A stretch of 64,000 bases of DNA from Ga0077527 sp964433345 (lineage in GTDB: Bacteria; Pseudomonadota; Gammaproteobacteria; Burkholderiales; SG8-41). A model generated the notes under the pieces. The model was not told the DNA's origin, ran no database searches, and was given only the letters and a program-made list of their open reading frames with translations. Below, one piece after another: positions 8,032 to 15,548 of the stretch; the first letter of the stretch is position 1, and the number at the start of each line of letters is the position of its first letter. The stretch lies in the NCBI GenBank assembly GCA_964433345.1, contig CAYSQJ010000002.1, positions 1 through 64,000 of the forward strand. The letters are read 5' to 3'. The translations under genes were made by a program, and so were the position numbers.

Positions 8032-8042
8032 GCGGACAGATC

Positions 8043-8399
8043 ATGTTTGAGAAAAAAGCAGAACGTATCCGGCGTGCGCGGAGCACGCGGGCCAAGATCG
8101 CGGAACTCAAGGCGGTGCGGCTTACCGTCTACCGCTCCAACAGCCACATCTACGCCCAGGTCATTGATGCCAGCGGATCCAAGGTGCTCGCGAGCGCCTC
8201 GACCTCGGAAAAGGAACTGCGGGCGGCAAGTCCCAAGGGCGGCAGCGCGGCAGCAGCAGCGGTGGTCGGCAAGCGTATCGCCGAGAGGGCAAAGCAGGCC
8301 GGTGTGGAGAAGGTCGCTTTTGACCGCTCCGGCTACAAATATCACGGCCGTGTGAAGGCGCTCGCGGAAGCGGCGCGTGAAGCCGGTCTCAAGTTCTGA
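8043..8399 (+). CDS. rplR: 50S ribosomal protein L18
   Basis: The 118-residue product has RLTVYRSNSHIYAQVID and VAFDRSGYKYHGRVKALAEAAREAGL, the 5S-rRNA-binding L18 blocks. It is spaced 11 bp from both neighbours. Confidence 0.97.
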   Translation: MFEKKAERIRRARSTRAKIAELKAVRLTVYRSNSHIYAQVIDASGSKVLASASTSEKELRAASPKGGSAAAAAVVGKRIAERAKQAGVEKVAFDRSGYKYHGRVKALAEAAREAGLKF

Positions 8400-8410
8400 C
8401 GGAGCGGCGC

Positions 8411-8935
8411 ATGGCAAAGATGCAAGCAGGAAAGATGCAGACCGGCGAAGAGCGTGGCGACGGATTGCGCGAGAAAATGGTCGCAATCAACCGTGTCACC
8501 AAGGTCGTAAAGGGTGGCCGGGTGCTGGGATTCGCTGCGCTGACCGTGGTTGGCGACGGTGACGGCGGAATCGGCATGGGCAAGGGCAAGGCGCGCGAAG
8601 TGCCGGTTGCCGTGCAGAAAGCCATGGAAGAAGCCCGCCGCAAGATGGTCAAGGTGCAGTTGAAGGATGGAACCCTGCAGCATGCCGTCATGGGTCGACA
8701 TGGCGCATCGAAGGTTTACATGCAGCCCGCTTCCGAAGGTACCGGCATCATCGCCGGCGGACCGGTTCGAGCGGTTCTTGAGGTGATGGGCGTCGCCAAC
8801 ATCCTGGCGAAATGCATCGGGTCGACGAATCCGTACAACATCGTGCGGGCGACCATCAACGGCCTGACGGAAATGAACACACCTGCCGAGATCGCCGCCA
8901 AGCGCGGCAAATCGGTGGAAGAACTGCTGGGTTAA
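8411..8935 (+). CDS. rpsE: 30S ribosomal protein S5
   Basis: This 174-residue protein has the double-stranded RNA-binding domain (LREKMVAINRVTKVVKGGR) and GIGMGKGKAREVP. The C-terminal half includes GPVRAVLEVMGVANILAK. S5 contributes to translational accuracy and to the mRNA entry channel. Confidence 0.97.
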   Translation: MAKMQAGKMQTGEERGDGLREKMVAINRVTKVVKGGRVLGFAALTVVGDGDGGIGMGKGKAREVPVAVQKAMEEARRKMVKVQLKDGTLQHAVMGRHGASKVYMQPASEGTGIIAGGPVRAVLEVMGVANILAKCIGSTNPYNIVRATINGLTEMNTPAEIAAKRGKSVEELLG

Positions 8936-8937
8936 TC

Positions 8938-9141
8938 ATGGCCAACACGCAAGCTAAAACTGGGGGCAAGACCATCAAGGTCACGCTGGTCCGCAGCCTG
9001 ATCGGAACCCGGCCTGAACACCGGGCCTCCGTGCGCGGGCTGGGGCTGCGCCGCCTGAATCATTCGGTCGAACTCGTTGACACGCCCGCGGTGCGCGGCA
9101 TGCTCAACAAAGTGGCCTATCTCGTTCGTAGCGAGGGATAA
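8938..9141 (+). CDS. rpmD: 50S ribosomal protein L30
   Basis: The ATG at 8938 gives a 67-residue protein containing KVTLVRSLIGTRPEHRAS and GLGLRRLNHSVEL, the L30 ferredoxin-like core. The first ten residues are a short alternative leader rich in Thr/Gln/Lys. Its stop touches the rplO start. Confidence 0.95.
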   Translation: MANTQAKTGGKTIKVTLVRSLIGTRPEHRASVRGLGLRRLNHSVELVDTPAVRGMLNKVAYLVRSEG

Positions 9142-9597
9142 ATGAAACTTAACAAGATCAAGCCGGCTGCTGGTGCAAAACACAGCAAGAAGCGCGTTGG
9201 CCGCGGCATTGGCTGCGGACTCGGCAAAACAGCGGGACGCGGCCACAAGGGCCAGAAAGCGCGTGCCGGCGGTTTTCACAAGGTCGGTTTTGAGGGCGGC
9301 CAGATGCCGCTGCATCGTCGTTTGCCGAAGCGCGGATTCCAGTCGCTCACGGAAGGCGATACCGCGGAAGTCCGGCTCGATACGCTGCAGAAGATCGCGG
9401 CGGACATTATCGATCTCGCCACCCTGAAGAAGGCTGGCGCAGTGCCGCGCCTGGCTTCCCGTGCCAAAGTCATTCTTGCCGGCGAAATCCAGCGCAAGGT
9501 CGAACTCAAGGGCGTGCTTGCCACCAAGGGTGCGCGTGCGGCCATAGAGAAGGCGGGGGGCAGCGTCGAGCAGCCCGCAGAAAAGGCCGGGAGCTAG
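9142..9597 (+). CDS. rplO: 50S ribosomal protein L15
   Basis: The 151-residue protein has the glycine-rich RVGRGIGCGLGKTAGRGHKGQ segment (about residues 18-38) and GFEGGQMPLHRRLPKRGF, which are diagnostic for L15. It is a late assembly protein of the 50S subunit. secY follows within about 20 bp, as is usual. Confidence 0.97.
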   Translation: MKLNKIKPAAGAKHSKKRVGRGIGCGLGKTAGRGHKGQKARAGGFHKVGFEGGQMPLHRRLPKRGFQSLTEGDTAEVRLDTLQKIAADIIDLATLKKAGAVPRLASRAKVILAGEIQRKVELKGVLATKGARAAIEKAGGSVEQPAEKAGS

Positions 9598-9617
9598 GTT
9601 TGGCCGTAGGAGCTGCA

Positions 9618-10919
9618 ATGTCGGGGGCAGGAAAGTTCGGTGACCTGAAGCGTCGCCTGCTGTTCCTCGTGGGTGCGCTGATCGTGTTTCGCATCGGGTC
9701 GTACATTCCCGTGCCTGGCATCGACCAGGCGCAGCTTGCGGAACTGTTCCGCTCGCAGCGCGGCGGCATCCTCGACATGTTCAACATGTTCTCCGGAGGC
9801 GCACTTTCGCGATTCTCCATATTCACGCTGGGCATCATGCCCTACATCTCGGCATCGATCATCATGCAGCTGATGACCGTGGTATCGCCGACGCTGGAGG
9901 CGCTGAAAAAGGAAGGCGAGGCCGGCCGGCGCAAGATCACGCAGTACACCCGCTACGGAACGGCCGCGCTCGCGATCGTCCAGGGTCTCGCCATCGCGAT
10001 AGCTTTTGAACAGCAGAAGGTCGCGGTGGATCCGGGCCTGATGTTCAGGATGACCGCGATGATCACGCTGGTCAGCGGCACCATGTTCCTGATGTGGCTG
10101 GGCGAGCAGATCACCGAGCGCGGCATCGGCAACGGGATTTCGCTGATCATCTTCGCCGGCATCGCTTCGGGGTTCCCGCAGGCGGTCGGCGGCACGCTGG
10201 AACTTGCGCGGACCGGTGCATTTTCGATCCCGTTCGTGCTGTTCATTTTCGTGCTGGTGGTTGCGGTCACCGCCTTCGTCTGTTTTGTCGAGAAGGGCCA
10301 GCGCAAGATCCTTGTCAACTATGCCAAGCGGCAGGTCGGCCGCAAGGTGTATGGCGGGCAGTCCTCGCACCTGCCCCTGAAGCTCAACATGTCGGGCGTG
10401 ATTCCACCGATCTTCGCATCGAGCATCATCCTGTTCCCGGGCACCATAGCGGGCTGGCTGGGCGAGAACGAGGGCATGGTCTGGCTCAAGAATGTCGCCG
10501 CGGTGCTGCACCCGGGGCAGCCGATATACACACTGTTTTACGCGGCGGCGATCATATTTTTCTGCTTCTTCTACACGGCACTTGTATTCAATCCCAAGGA
10601 AACCGCGGAAAACCTGAAAAAGAGCGGGGCGTTTGTCCCGGGTATCCGGCCGGGTGAGCAGACCGCGCGTTACGTCGAGAAGGTGACGATGCGGCTGACG
10701 CTAGCAGGGGCGATTTACGTCACGCTGGTCTGCCTGGTGCCGGAACTGCTGATCGTCTGGAAGAATGTGCCGTTCTACTTCGGCGGGACGTCGCTGCTGA
10801 TCATTGTGGTGGTAACCCTGGATTTCATGGCTCAAGTGCAGGCTTACGTAATGTCACATCAGTATGAAAGTCTGCTGAAGAAGGCAAACTTCAAGGGCGG
10901 TGTGTTCCCGACGCGGTAA
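9618..10919 (+). CDS. secY: Protein translocase subunit SecY
   Basis: SecY is the ten-helix pore of the SecYEG channel that exports unfolded proteins across the inner membrane. Visible signatures are FRIGSYIPVPGID, GIMPYISASIIMQL and GIGNGISLIIFAGI, plus a C-terminal cytosolic tail. I prefer the ATG at 9618, which has GGAG 5 nt upstream and gives 433 residues. A TTG at 9600 would add six residues. Confidence 0.96.
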   Translation: MSGAGKFGDLKRRLLFLVGALIVFRIGSYIPVPGIDQAQLAELFRSQRGGILDMFNMFSGGALSRFSIFTLGIMPYISASIIMQLMTVVSPTLEALKKEGEAGRRKITQYTRYGTAALAIVQGLAIAIAFEQQKVAVDPGLMFRMTAMITLVSGTMFLMWLGEQITERGIGNGISLIIFAGIASGFPQAVGGTLELARTGAFSIPFVLFIFVLVVAVTAFVCFVEKGQRKILVNYAKRQVGRKVYGGQSSHLPLKLNMSGVIPPIFASSIILFPGTIAGWLGENEGMVWLKNVAAVLHPGQPIYTLFYAAAIIFFCFFYTALVFNPKETAENLKKSGAFVPGIRPGEQTARYVEKVTMRLTLAGAIYVTLVCLVPELLIVWKNVPFYFGGTSLLIIVVVTLDFMAQVQAYVMSHQYESLLKKANFKGGVFPTR

Positions 10920-11138
10920 ATGGCGAAAGAAGACACGATACAGATGCAGGGCGAGATTGTTGAGACCCTGCCGAACGCGACGTTTAGGGTAAAGCTGGAA
11001 AATGGCCACATTGTGCTCGGTCATATATCCGGAAAAATGCGCATGCACTACATCCGCATTCTTCCCGGAGACAAGGTGACGGTTGAATTGACACCCTATG
11101 ACCTGACCAAGGGCAGGATTGTGTTTCGGGCGAAATAG
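10920..11138 (+). CDS. infA: Translation initiation factor IF-1
   Basis: The 72-residue OB-fold protein starts AKEDTIQMQGEIVETLPNA and ends with LTPYDLTKGRIVFR, the IF-1 signature. IF-1 blocks the A site during initiation. The ATG immediately follows the secY stop, and rpmJ follows by 23 bp. Confidence 0.97.
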   Translation: MAKEDTIQMQGEIVETLPNATFRVKLENGHIVLGHISGKMRMHYIRILPGDKVTVELTPYDLTKGRIVFRAK

Positions 11139-11161
11139 GCTGCAAGCGAAAGAGGTGTTAC

Positions 11162-11275
11162 ATGAAAGTACAGGCATCGGTAAAACGCATGTGCCGCAAC
11201 TGCAAGGTTGTGAAGCGCAACGGCGTGGTTCGCGTGATCTGCAAGGATCCGCGCCACAAGCAGCGCCAGGGTTGA
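11162..11275 (+). CDS. rpmJ: 50S ribosomal protein L36
   Basis: This 37-residue protein has the zinc-ribbon ligands Cys11, Cys14, Cys27 and His32, so it is the zinc-binding form of L36. It begins MKVQASVKRMCRNCK and has an AGAGG-type site upstream. It is the smallest gene in the ribosomal cluster. Confidence 0.95.
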   Translation: MKVQASVKRMCRNCKVVKRNGVVRVICKDPRHKQRQG

Positions 11276-11339
11276 TCGTTCGTTGAACATGAACGTGTCA
11301 GAAGTTATAATTTCGAGTTTTTCATCGGTGGGGTGACAG

Positions 11340-11714
11340 ATGGCCCGCATAGGTGGCGTCAACATAGCAAATCATCAGCACGCTGAAGTCGCGCTGACGG
11401 CGATTTTCGGCATTGGCCGCAGCCGCGCACGCGCGATCTGCGTTGCAGCAGGCATCAACACCGCGACCAAGATCAAGGATCTGTCCGATTCGGACATGGA
11501 CAAGCTGCGGGAGCAGGTTGCCAGATTCACGACCGAGGGTGATCTGCGGCGTGAAATATCCATGAACATCAAGCGTCTGATGGATCTCGGCACCTGGCGC
11601 GGCAAGCGCCATCGCGCCGGATTGCCGATGCGCGGTCAGCGTACCCGCACCAATGCGCGCACGCGCAAGGGGCCTCGCAAGGCGGCAATCAAAATCCAGC
11701 GGCCCGCCGCGTAA
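11340..11714 (+). CDS. rpsM: 30S ribosomal protein S13
   Basis: This 124-residue protein has ARIGGVNIANHQHAEVALT at the start and RHRAGLPMRGQRTRTNARTRKGPRK near the end (key motif RGQRTRTNAR). S13 forms bridges to the 50S subunit and contacts P-site tRNA through its tail. It opens the alpha operon. The 64-bp gap before it contains an AT-rich TATAAT-like run (11305-11310). Confidence 0.96.
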   Translation: MARIGGVNIANHQHAEVALTAIFGIGRSRARAICVAAGINTATKIKDLSDSDMDKLREQVARFTTEGDLRREISMNIKRLMDLGTWRGKRHRAGLPMRGQRTRTNARTRKGPRKAAIKIQRPAA

Positions 11715-11730
11715 TCGAGAGTGATCATAT

Positions 11731-12120
11731 ATGGCTAAGGCAAGCACCAGGGTTCGCAAGAAGGTCAAGAAGAACGTCGCCGAAGGCGTTGCGCACGTGC
11801 ACGCGTCGTTCAACAACACCATCGTTACCATCACCGACCGTCAGGGCAATGCCTTGGCGTGGGCGACTTCCGGCAGCAACGGCTTCAAGGGTTCTCGCAA
11901 ATCGACGCCGTTTGCGGCGCAGATCGCGGCCGAGAAAGCCGGTCGTCTTGCCCAGGAGTGCGGCGTCAAGAACATCGAGGTTCTCATCAAGGGGCCGGGA
12001 CCGGGACGCGAGTCCGCGGTGCGCGCCCTGAATGCCGTAGGTTTCAAGATCACCAGCATCTCCGACGTGACGCCCGTGCCGCACAACGGCTGCCGTCCGC
12101 CGAAGAAACGCAGAATTTAA
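11731..12120 (+). CDS. rpsK: 30S ribosomal protein S11
   Basis: The 129-residue product has the S11 blocks HVHASFNNTIVTITD, FKGSRKSTPFAAQ and the PHNGCRPPKKRR C-terminus. It forms part of the 30S platform near the Shine-Dalgarno helix. Confidence 0.97.
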   Translation: MAKASTRVRKKVKKNVAEGVAHVHASFNNTIVTITDRQGNALAWATSGSNGFKGSRKSTPFAAQIAAEKAGRLAQECGVKNIEVLIKGPGPGRESAVRALNAVGFKITSISDVTPVPHNGCRPPKKRRI

Positions 12121-12132
12121 GGAGATCCCACA

Positions 12133-12759
12133 GTGGCCAGGAATCTCGATGCAAAGTGCCGGCAGTGCCGGCGCGAAGGCGAGAAACTCTTCCTCAAGGG
12201 AGAGAAATGCTTCACGGACAAGTGCGCGATCGAGCGTCGCAACTATCCGCCGGGCCAGCACGGCCAGAAGAACACCCGTCTCTCGGGTTACGGCGTGCAA
12301 CTCCGGGAAAAACAGAAAGTGCGCCGGATTTACGGCATTCTGGAGGGGCAGTTCCGCCGCACCTACAAGGATGCCGCGAGCAGCAAGGGCGTAACCGGCG
12401 AGGCATTGCTGCAGAACCTCGAGAGCCGGCTTGACAGCGTGGCCTATCGCATGGGTTTCGGCGCTTCGCGCACGGAAGCCCGGCAGGTGGTGCGCCACAA
12501 CGGCATTCTCGTCAACGGCAGGCGGGTGAACATACCCTCGTACCAGTGCCGTCCCGGCGACGTGGTCGAGGTTGCCCAGGGCGCCAAGGCGCAACTGCGC
12601 ATCAAGGGTGCAGCCGAGGCAGCGGAATCGCGCGGTTATCCGGAATGGATCGAGGTGGATGCGAAAGCGCTGAAGGGCACTTTCAAGGCGCGTCCGCAGC
12701 GTTCCGAGATGCCGTCAACCATCAACGAGTCGCTCATCGTCGAGCTGTACTCGAAATAA
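12133..12759 (+). CDS. rpsD: 30S ribosomal protein S4
   Basis: The gene uses a GTG start (12133) after an AGGAG at 12120-12124. The 208-residue protein includes the YPPGQHG motif and the S4 RNA-binding domain (LDSVAYRMGFGASRTEARQ). S4 nucleates 30S assembly and in E. coli represses the alpha operon. The N-terminal CRQCRREG segment with two further cysteines (KCFTDKC) resembles the zinc-binding form of S4. Confidence 0.96.
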   Translation: MARNLDAKCRQCRREGEKLFLKGEKCFTDKCAIERRNYPPGQHGQKNTRLSGYGVQLREKQKVRRIYGILEGQFRRTYKDAASSKGVTGEALLQNLESRLDSVAYRMGFGASRTEARQVVRHNGILVNGRRVNIPSYQCRPGDVVEVAQGAKAQLRIKGAAEAAESRGYPEWIEVDAKALKGTFKARPQRSEMPSTINESLIVELYSK

Positions 12760-12780
12760 TCCGCGAGAGGTAGACCAGTC

Positions 12781-13758
12781 ATGTCCAGCAGCGCTTTTCT
12801 CAAGCCTCGGATCATCGATGTGCAGGCGGTGTCGCCGTTCCACGCCAAGGTCACGATGGAACCGTTCGAGCGCGGCTACGGCCATACGCTCGGCAACGCC
12901 CTGCGCCGCACGCTGCTGTCTTCGATGCCCGGCTTTGCCGCGACCGAAGTCAAGATTGCCGGCGTTTTGCACGAGTATTCCACCATCGACGGCGTCCAGG
13001 AGGACGTGGTCGACATCCTGCTCAACCTGAAGGGCATCGTATTCCGCCTGCATAACCGCGACGAAGCCATTCTGTCGCTGAAAAAGGCGGGCGAAGGCGT
13101 GGTGACCGCGGCCGACATCGAGCCGATGCACGACGTCGAGATCGTCAACCCCGATCACGTCATTGCACACCTGACGGCGGGCGGCAAGCTTGACGCCCAG
13201 ATCAAGGTCGAGAAGGGGCGCGGCTATGTCGCGGCAGTGACCCGGCGCGGCGCGGAAGATACCCGCAGCGTCGGCGGCCTGATGCTGGATGCATCCTACA
13301 GCCCGGTGCGCCGTGTCAGCTACGCCGTTGAGTCGGCCCGTGTCGAGCAGCGCACCGACCTCGACAAGCTGGTCATCGACATCGAGACCAATGGCGCGAT
13401 CGACCCCGAGGAGGCCGTGCGTTACGCGGCCCGCGTGCTGGTCGAGCAGCTCTCGGTCTTTGCCGACCTCAAGGGCACGCCGGCGCTGATCGAGGAGAAG
13501 AAGGCCACCCAGATCGACCCGGTGCTGCTGCGCCCGGTCGACGATCTGGAGCTGACCGTTCGCTCGGCCAACTGCCTGAAAGCGGAAAACATTTACTACA
13601 TCGGCGACCTGATCCAGCGGACCGAGACCGAACTGCTGAAGACCCCGAACCTGGGCCGCAAGTCGCTGAACGAGATCAAGGAAGTGCTGGCCTCCCGCGG
13701 ACTCACGCTGGGGATGAAGCTGGAAAACTGGCCGCCTGCCGGCCTCGAAAAGGTTTAA
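12781..13758 (+). CDS. rpoA: DNA-directed RNA polymerase alpha subunit
   Basis: The 325-residue product has the alpha N-terminal dimerisation domain (ERGYGHTLGNALRRTLLSS near residues 30-48; about 1-230), a linker, and the C-terminal domain (SANCLKAENIYYIGDLI...LGRKSLNEIKEVL). The latter contacts UP elements and activators. Length is normal for the family. Confidence 0.98.
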   Translation: MSSSAFLKPRIIDVQAVSPFHAKVTMEPFERGYGHTLGNALRRTLLSSMPGFAATEVKIAGVLHEYSTIDGVQEDVVDILLNLKGIVFRLHNRDEAILSLKKAGEGVVTAADIEPMHDVEIVNPDHVIAHLTAGGKLDAQIKVEKGRGYVAAVTRRGAEDTRSVGGLMLDASYSPVRRVSYAVESARVEQRTDLDKLVIDIETNGAIDPEEAVRYAARVLVEQLSVFADLKGTPALIEEKKATQIDPVLLRPVDDLELTVRSANCLKAENIYYIGDLIQRTETELLKTPNLGRKSLNEIKEVLASRGLTLGMKLENWPPAGLEKV

Positions 13759-13767
13759 GAGGGCATC

Positions 13768-14160
13768 ATGCGTCATCGTCACGGCTTAAGGAAACTCAAT
13801 CGCACCAGCAGCCATCGCCTCGCGATGCTGCGCAACATGGCCAACTCCCTGCTGCGCCATGAGGCGATCAAAACCACGCTGCCCAAGGCCAAGGAGCTGC
13901 GGCGCGTCGTTGAACCGATCATTACGCTCGGCAAAAAGCCGACGCTGGCCAATCGCCGGCTCGCCTTCGATCGCCTGCGCGATCGCGAGAACGTGGTCAA
14001 GCTGTTTGAATTGCTTGGACCGCGCTACGCCAAGCGCAACGGCGGCTACCTGCGCATCCTGAAGTTCGGATTCCGCAAGGGCGACAATGCGCCGATGGCT
14101 TATGTCGAACTGCTCGATCGTCCGGAAGTGGCGGAAGCCAAGCAGGAATCAGCGGCCTGA
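13768..14160 (+). CDS. rplQ: 50S ribosomal protein L17
   Basis: This 130-residue protein has MRHRHGLRKLNRTSSHRLAM at the start and GGYLRILKFGFRKGDNAPMA near the end. L17 lies near the tunnel exit. It is the last gene of the ribosomal cluster and is followed by a strong terminator. Confidence 0.97.
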   Translation: MRHRHGLRKLNRTSSHRLAMLRNMANSLLRHEAIKTTLPKAKELRRVVEPIITLGKKPTLANRRLAFDRLRDRENVVKLFELLGPRYAKRNGGYLRILKFGFRKGDNAPMAYVELLDRPEVAEAKQESAA

Positions 14161-14174
14161 TCCGCTTCTGGTCG

Positions 14175-14203
14175 AAAAAAACCGGGCGATGCCCGGTTTT
14201 TTT
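14175..14203. terminator. Bidirectional terminator after rplQ
   Basis: ACCGGGC (14181-14187) pairs with GCCCGGT (14191-14197) around GAT, with an A-run before and a T-run after. It can end both rplQ (plus) and the glycerate kinase transcript (minus). An AT-rich stretch follows to 14267. Confidence 0.9.
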
Positions 14204-14267
14204 GTCGCTTTGGATTACCCGGGATTTATAAAAATCGTTTAAAAACAAATACTTATATTGTGCAGTC

Positions 14268-15548
14268 TCAGCTGACCAAGATTGCCCGGTAATCATTGAC
14301 GTTGGTGCGCGTGGGGCCTGTCATCACAAGATCGCCAGCATCCTCGAAAAAACGATAGGCGTCATTGTTGTCGAGCAAGGCTGCGGGATCGAGCCCGCGG
14401 TTGCGAGCGCGTTGCAGCGTCGCGGGATCAAGGATGGCGCCGGCATTATCCTCCGAACCGTCGATGCCATCGGTATCGCAGGCCAGGGCCGAGATATCCG
14501 GCGTGCCTTCGAGTTCAAGTGCCAGCGACAGCAGGAATTCGGCGCAACGCCCGCCGCGTCCTGCGCCACGGACGGTGACTGTGCACTCGCCGCCGGAAAT
14601 CAGCGCCACCGGCGGTTGCCAGGGCGTCGCGTGCCGCCTTACCTGCTGCGCCAGCGCGGCATAGACCTTTGCAACCTCCCGCGCCTCGCCGGTAACCGAG
14701 TCGCCCAGTATTGCCGGCTGCACGCCCTGGCTGCGGAAAAACGCGGCCGCGGCTTCCAGCGATTGCTGCGCCGTGGCGATGACCCGGTTTTCCGTTTTCG
14801 CGAACAGCGGATTTCCGGGCTTGGGCGTTTCCGCGATGTCGCCGTTCGCGCCTCGGGCCAGGTGTTTGGCCACTGCCACGGGGGCGTTCACTGCATAGCG
14901 CTCGAGAATGCCGATGGCATCCCGATAAGTGCTTGGATCCGGTGCGCAGGGACCGGAGGCGATGTGCGTGGGATCGTCACCGGTGACGTCGGAGACAATC
15001 AGCGCCAGCACGGGCGCCCGTGATGCGGCTGCGAGCTTTCCGCCCTGGATTGCCGACAGATGCTTGCGCACGATGTTCATTGACTGGATCGGCGCACCGG
15101 AACGCAGCAGCTGGCGCGTGACGTCTTTGAGGTCGGCCATCGCGATGTCTTCCGCAGGCAGCGACAGCAGGCTTGATCCGCCGCCGGAGATCAGCACCAG
15201 CAGCAGATCGTCAGCGGTCAGCGACTTTACCCTGCGCAGGATGTCGGCGGCGGCCTGTTCGCCCGCGGCGTCGGGCACAGGGTGTCCGGCCTCGAGCACC
15301 TTGATGCGGCCGGTCGGCAGGCCATGGCGGTAGCGCGTGATGACCAGACCTTCGAGCGGTGCCGCTCCAGGCCAGTGCTGTTCGACAGCGAGCGCCATCG
15401 CGGCGGCAGCCTTGCCGGCACCGACCACCAGAGTCCGGCCCTTGGGCGGTACCGGCAGTTGCGCCGGCACGATGCGCAGCGGGTCGGCAGCGGTCAGCGC
15501 CGCTGCATAACTGCCTTCCAGCAGGCTGCGGGCCTGCATGATGTTCAC
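14268..15548 (-). CDS. Glycerate 2-kinase (MOFRL / TtuD-GckA family)
   Basis: The 426-residue product matches the DUF4147-MOFRL family, often labelled hydroxypyruvate reductase TtuD but biochemically glycerate 2-kinase (ATP + D-glycerate to 2-phosphoglycerate). Seen motifs are VVGAGKAAAAMA (41-52), HPVPD (89-93), SGGGSSLL (121-128), SDVTGDDPTHIASGP (186-200) and GGRCAEFLL (332-340). It would feed glycerate from glyoxylate, tartrate or serine into glycolysis. The start overlaps the uvrA stop by 4 bp, so the two are probably cotranscribed. Confidence 0.9.
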   Translation of the reverse strand: MNIMQARSLLEGSYAAALTAADPLRIVPAQLPVPPKGRTLVVGAGKAAAAMALAVEQHWPGAAPLEGLVITRYRHGLPTGRIKVLEAGHPVPDAAGEQAAADILRRVKSLTADDLLLVLISGGGSSLLSLPAEDIAMADLKDVTRQLLRSGAPIQSMNIVRKHLSAIQGGKLAAASRAPVLALIVSDVTGDDPTHIASGPCAPDPSTYRDAIGILERYAVNAPVAVAKHLARGANGDIAETPKPGNPLFAKTENRVIATAQQSLEAAAAFFRSQGVQPAILGDSVTGEAREVAKVYAALAQQVRRHATPWQPPVALISGGECTVTVRGAGRGGRCAEFLLSLALELEGTPDISALACDTDGIDGSEDNAGAILDPATLQRARNRGLDPAALLDNNDAYRFFEDAGDLVMTGPTRTNVNDYRAILVS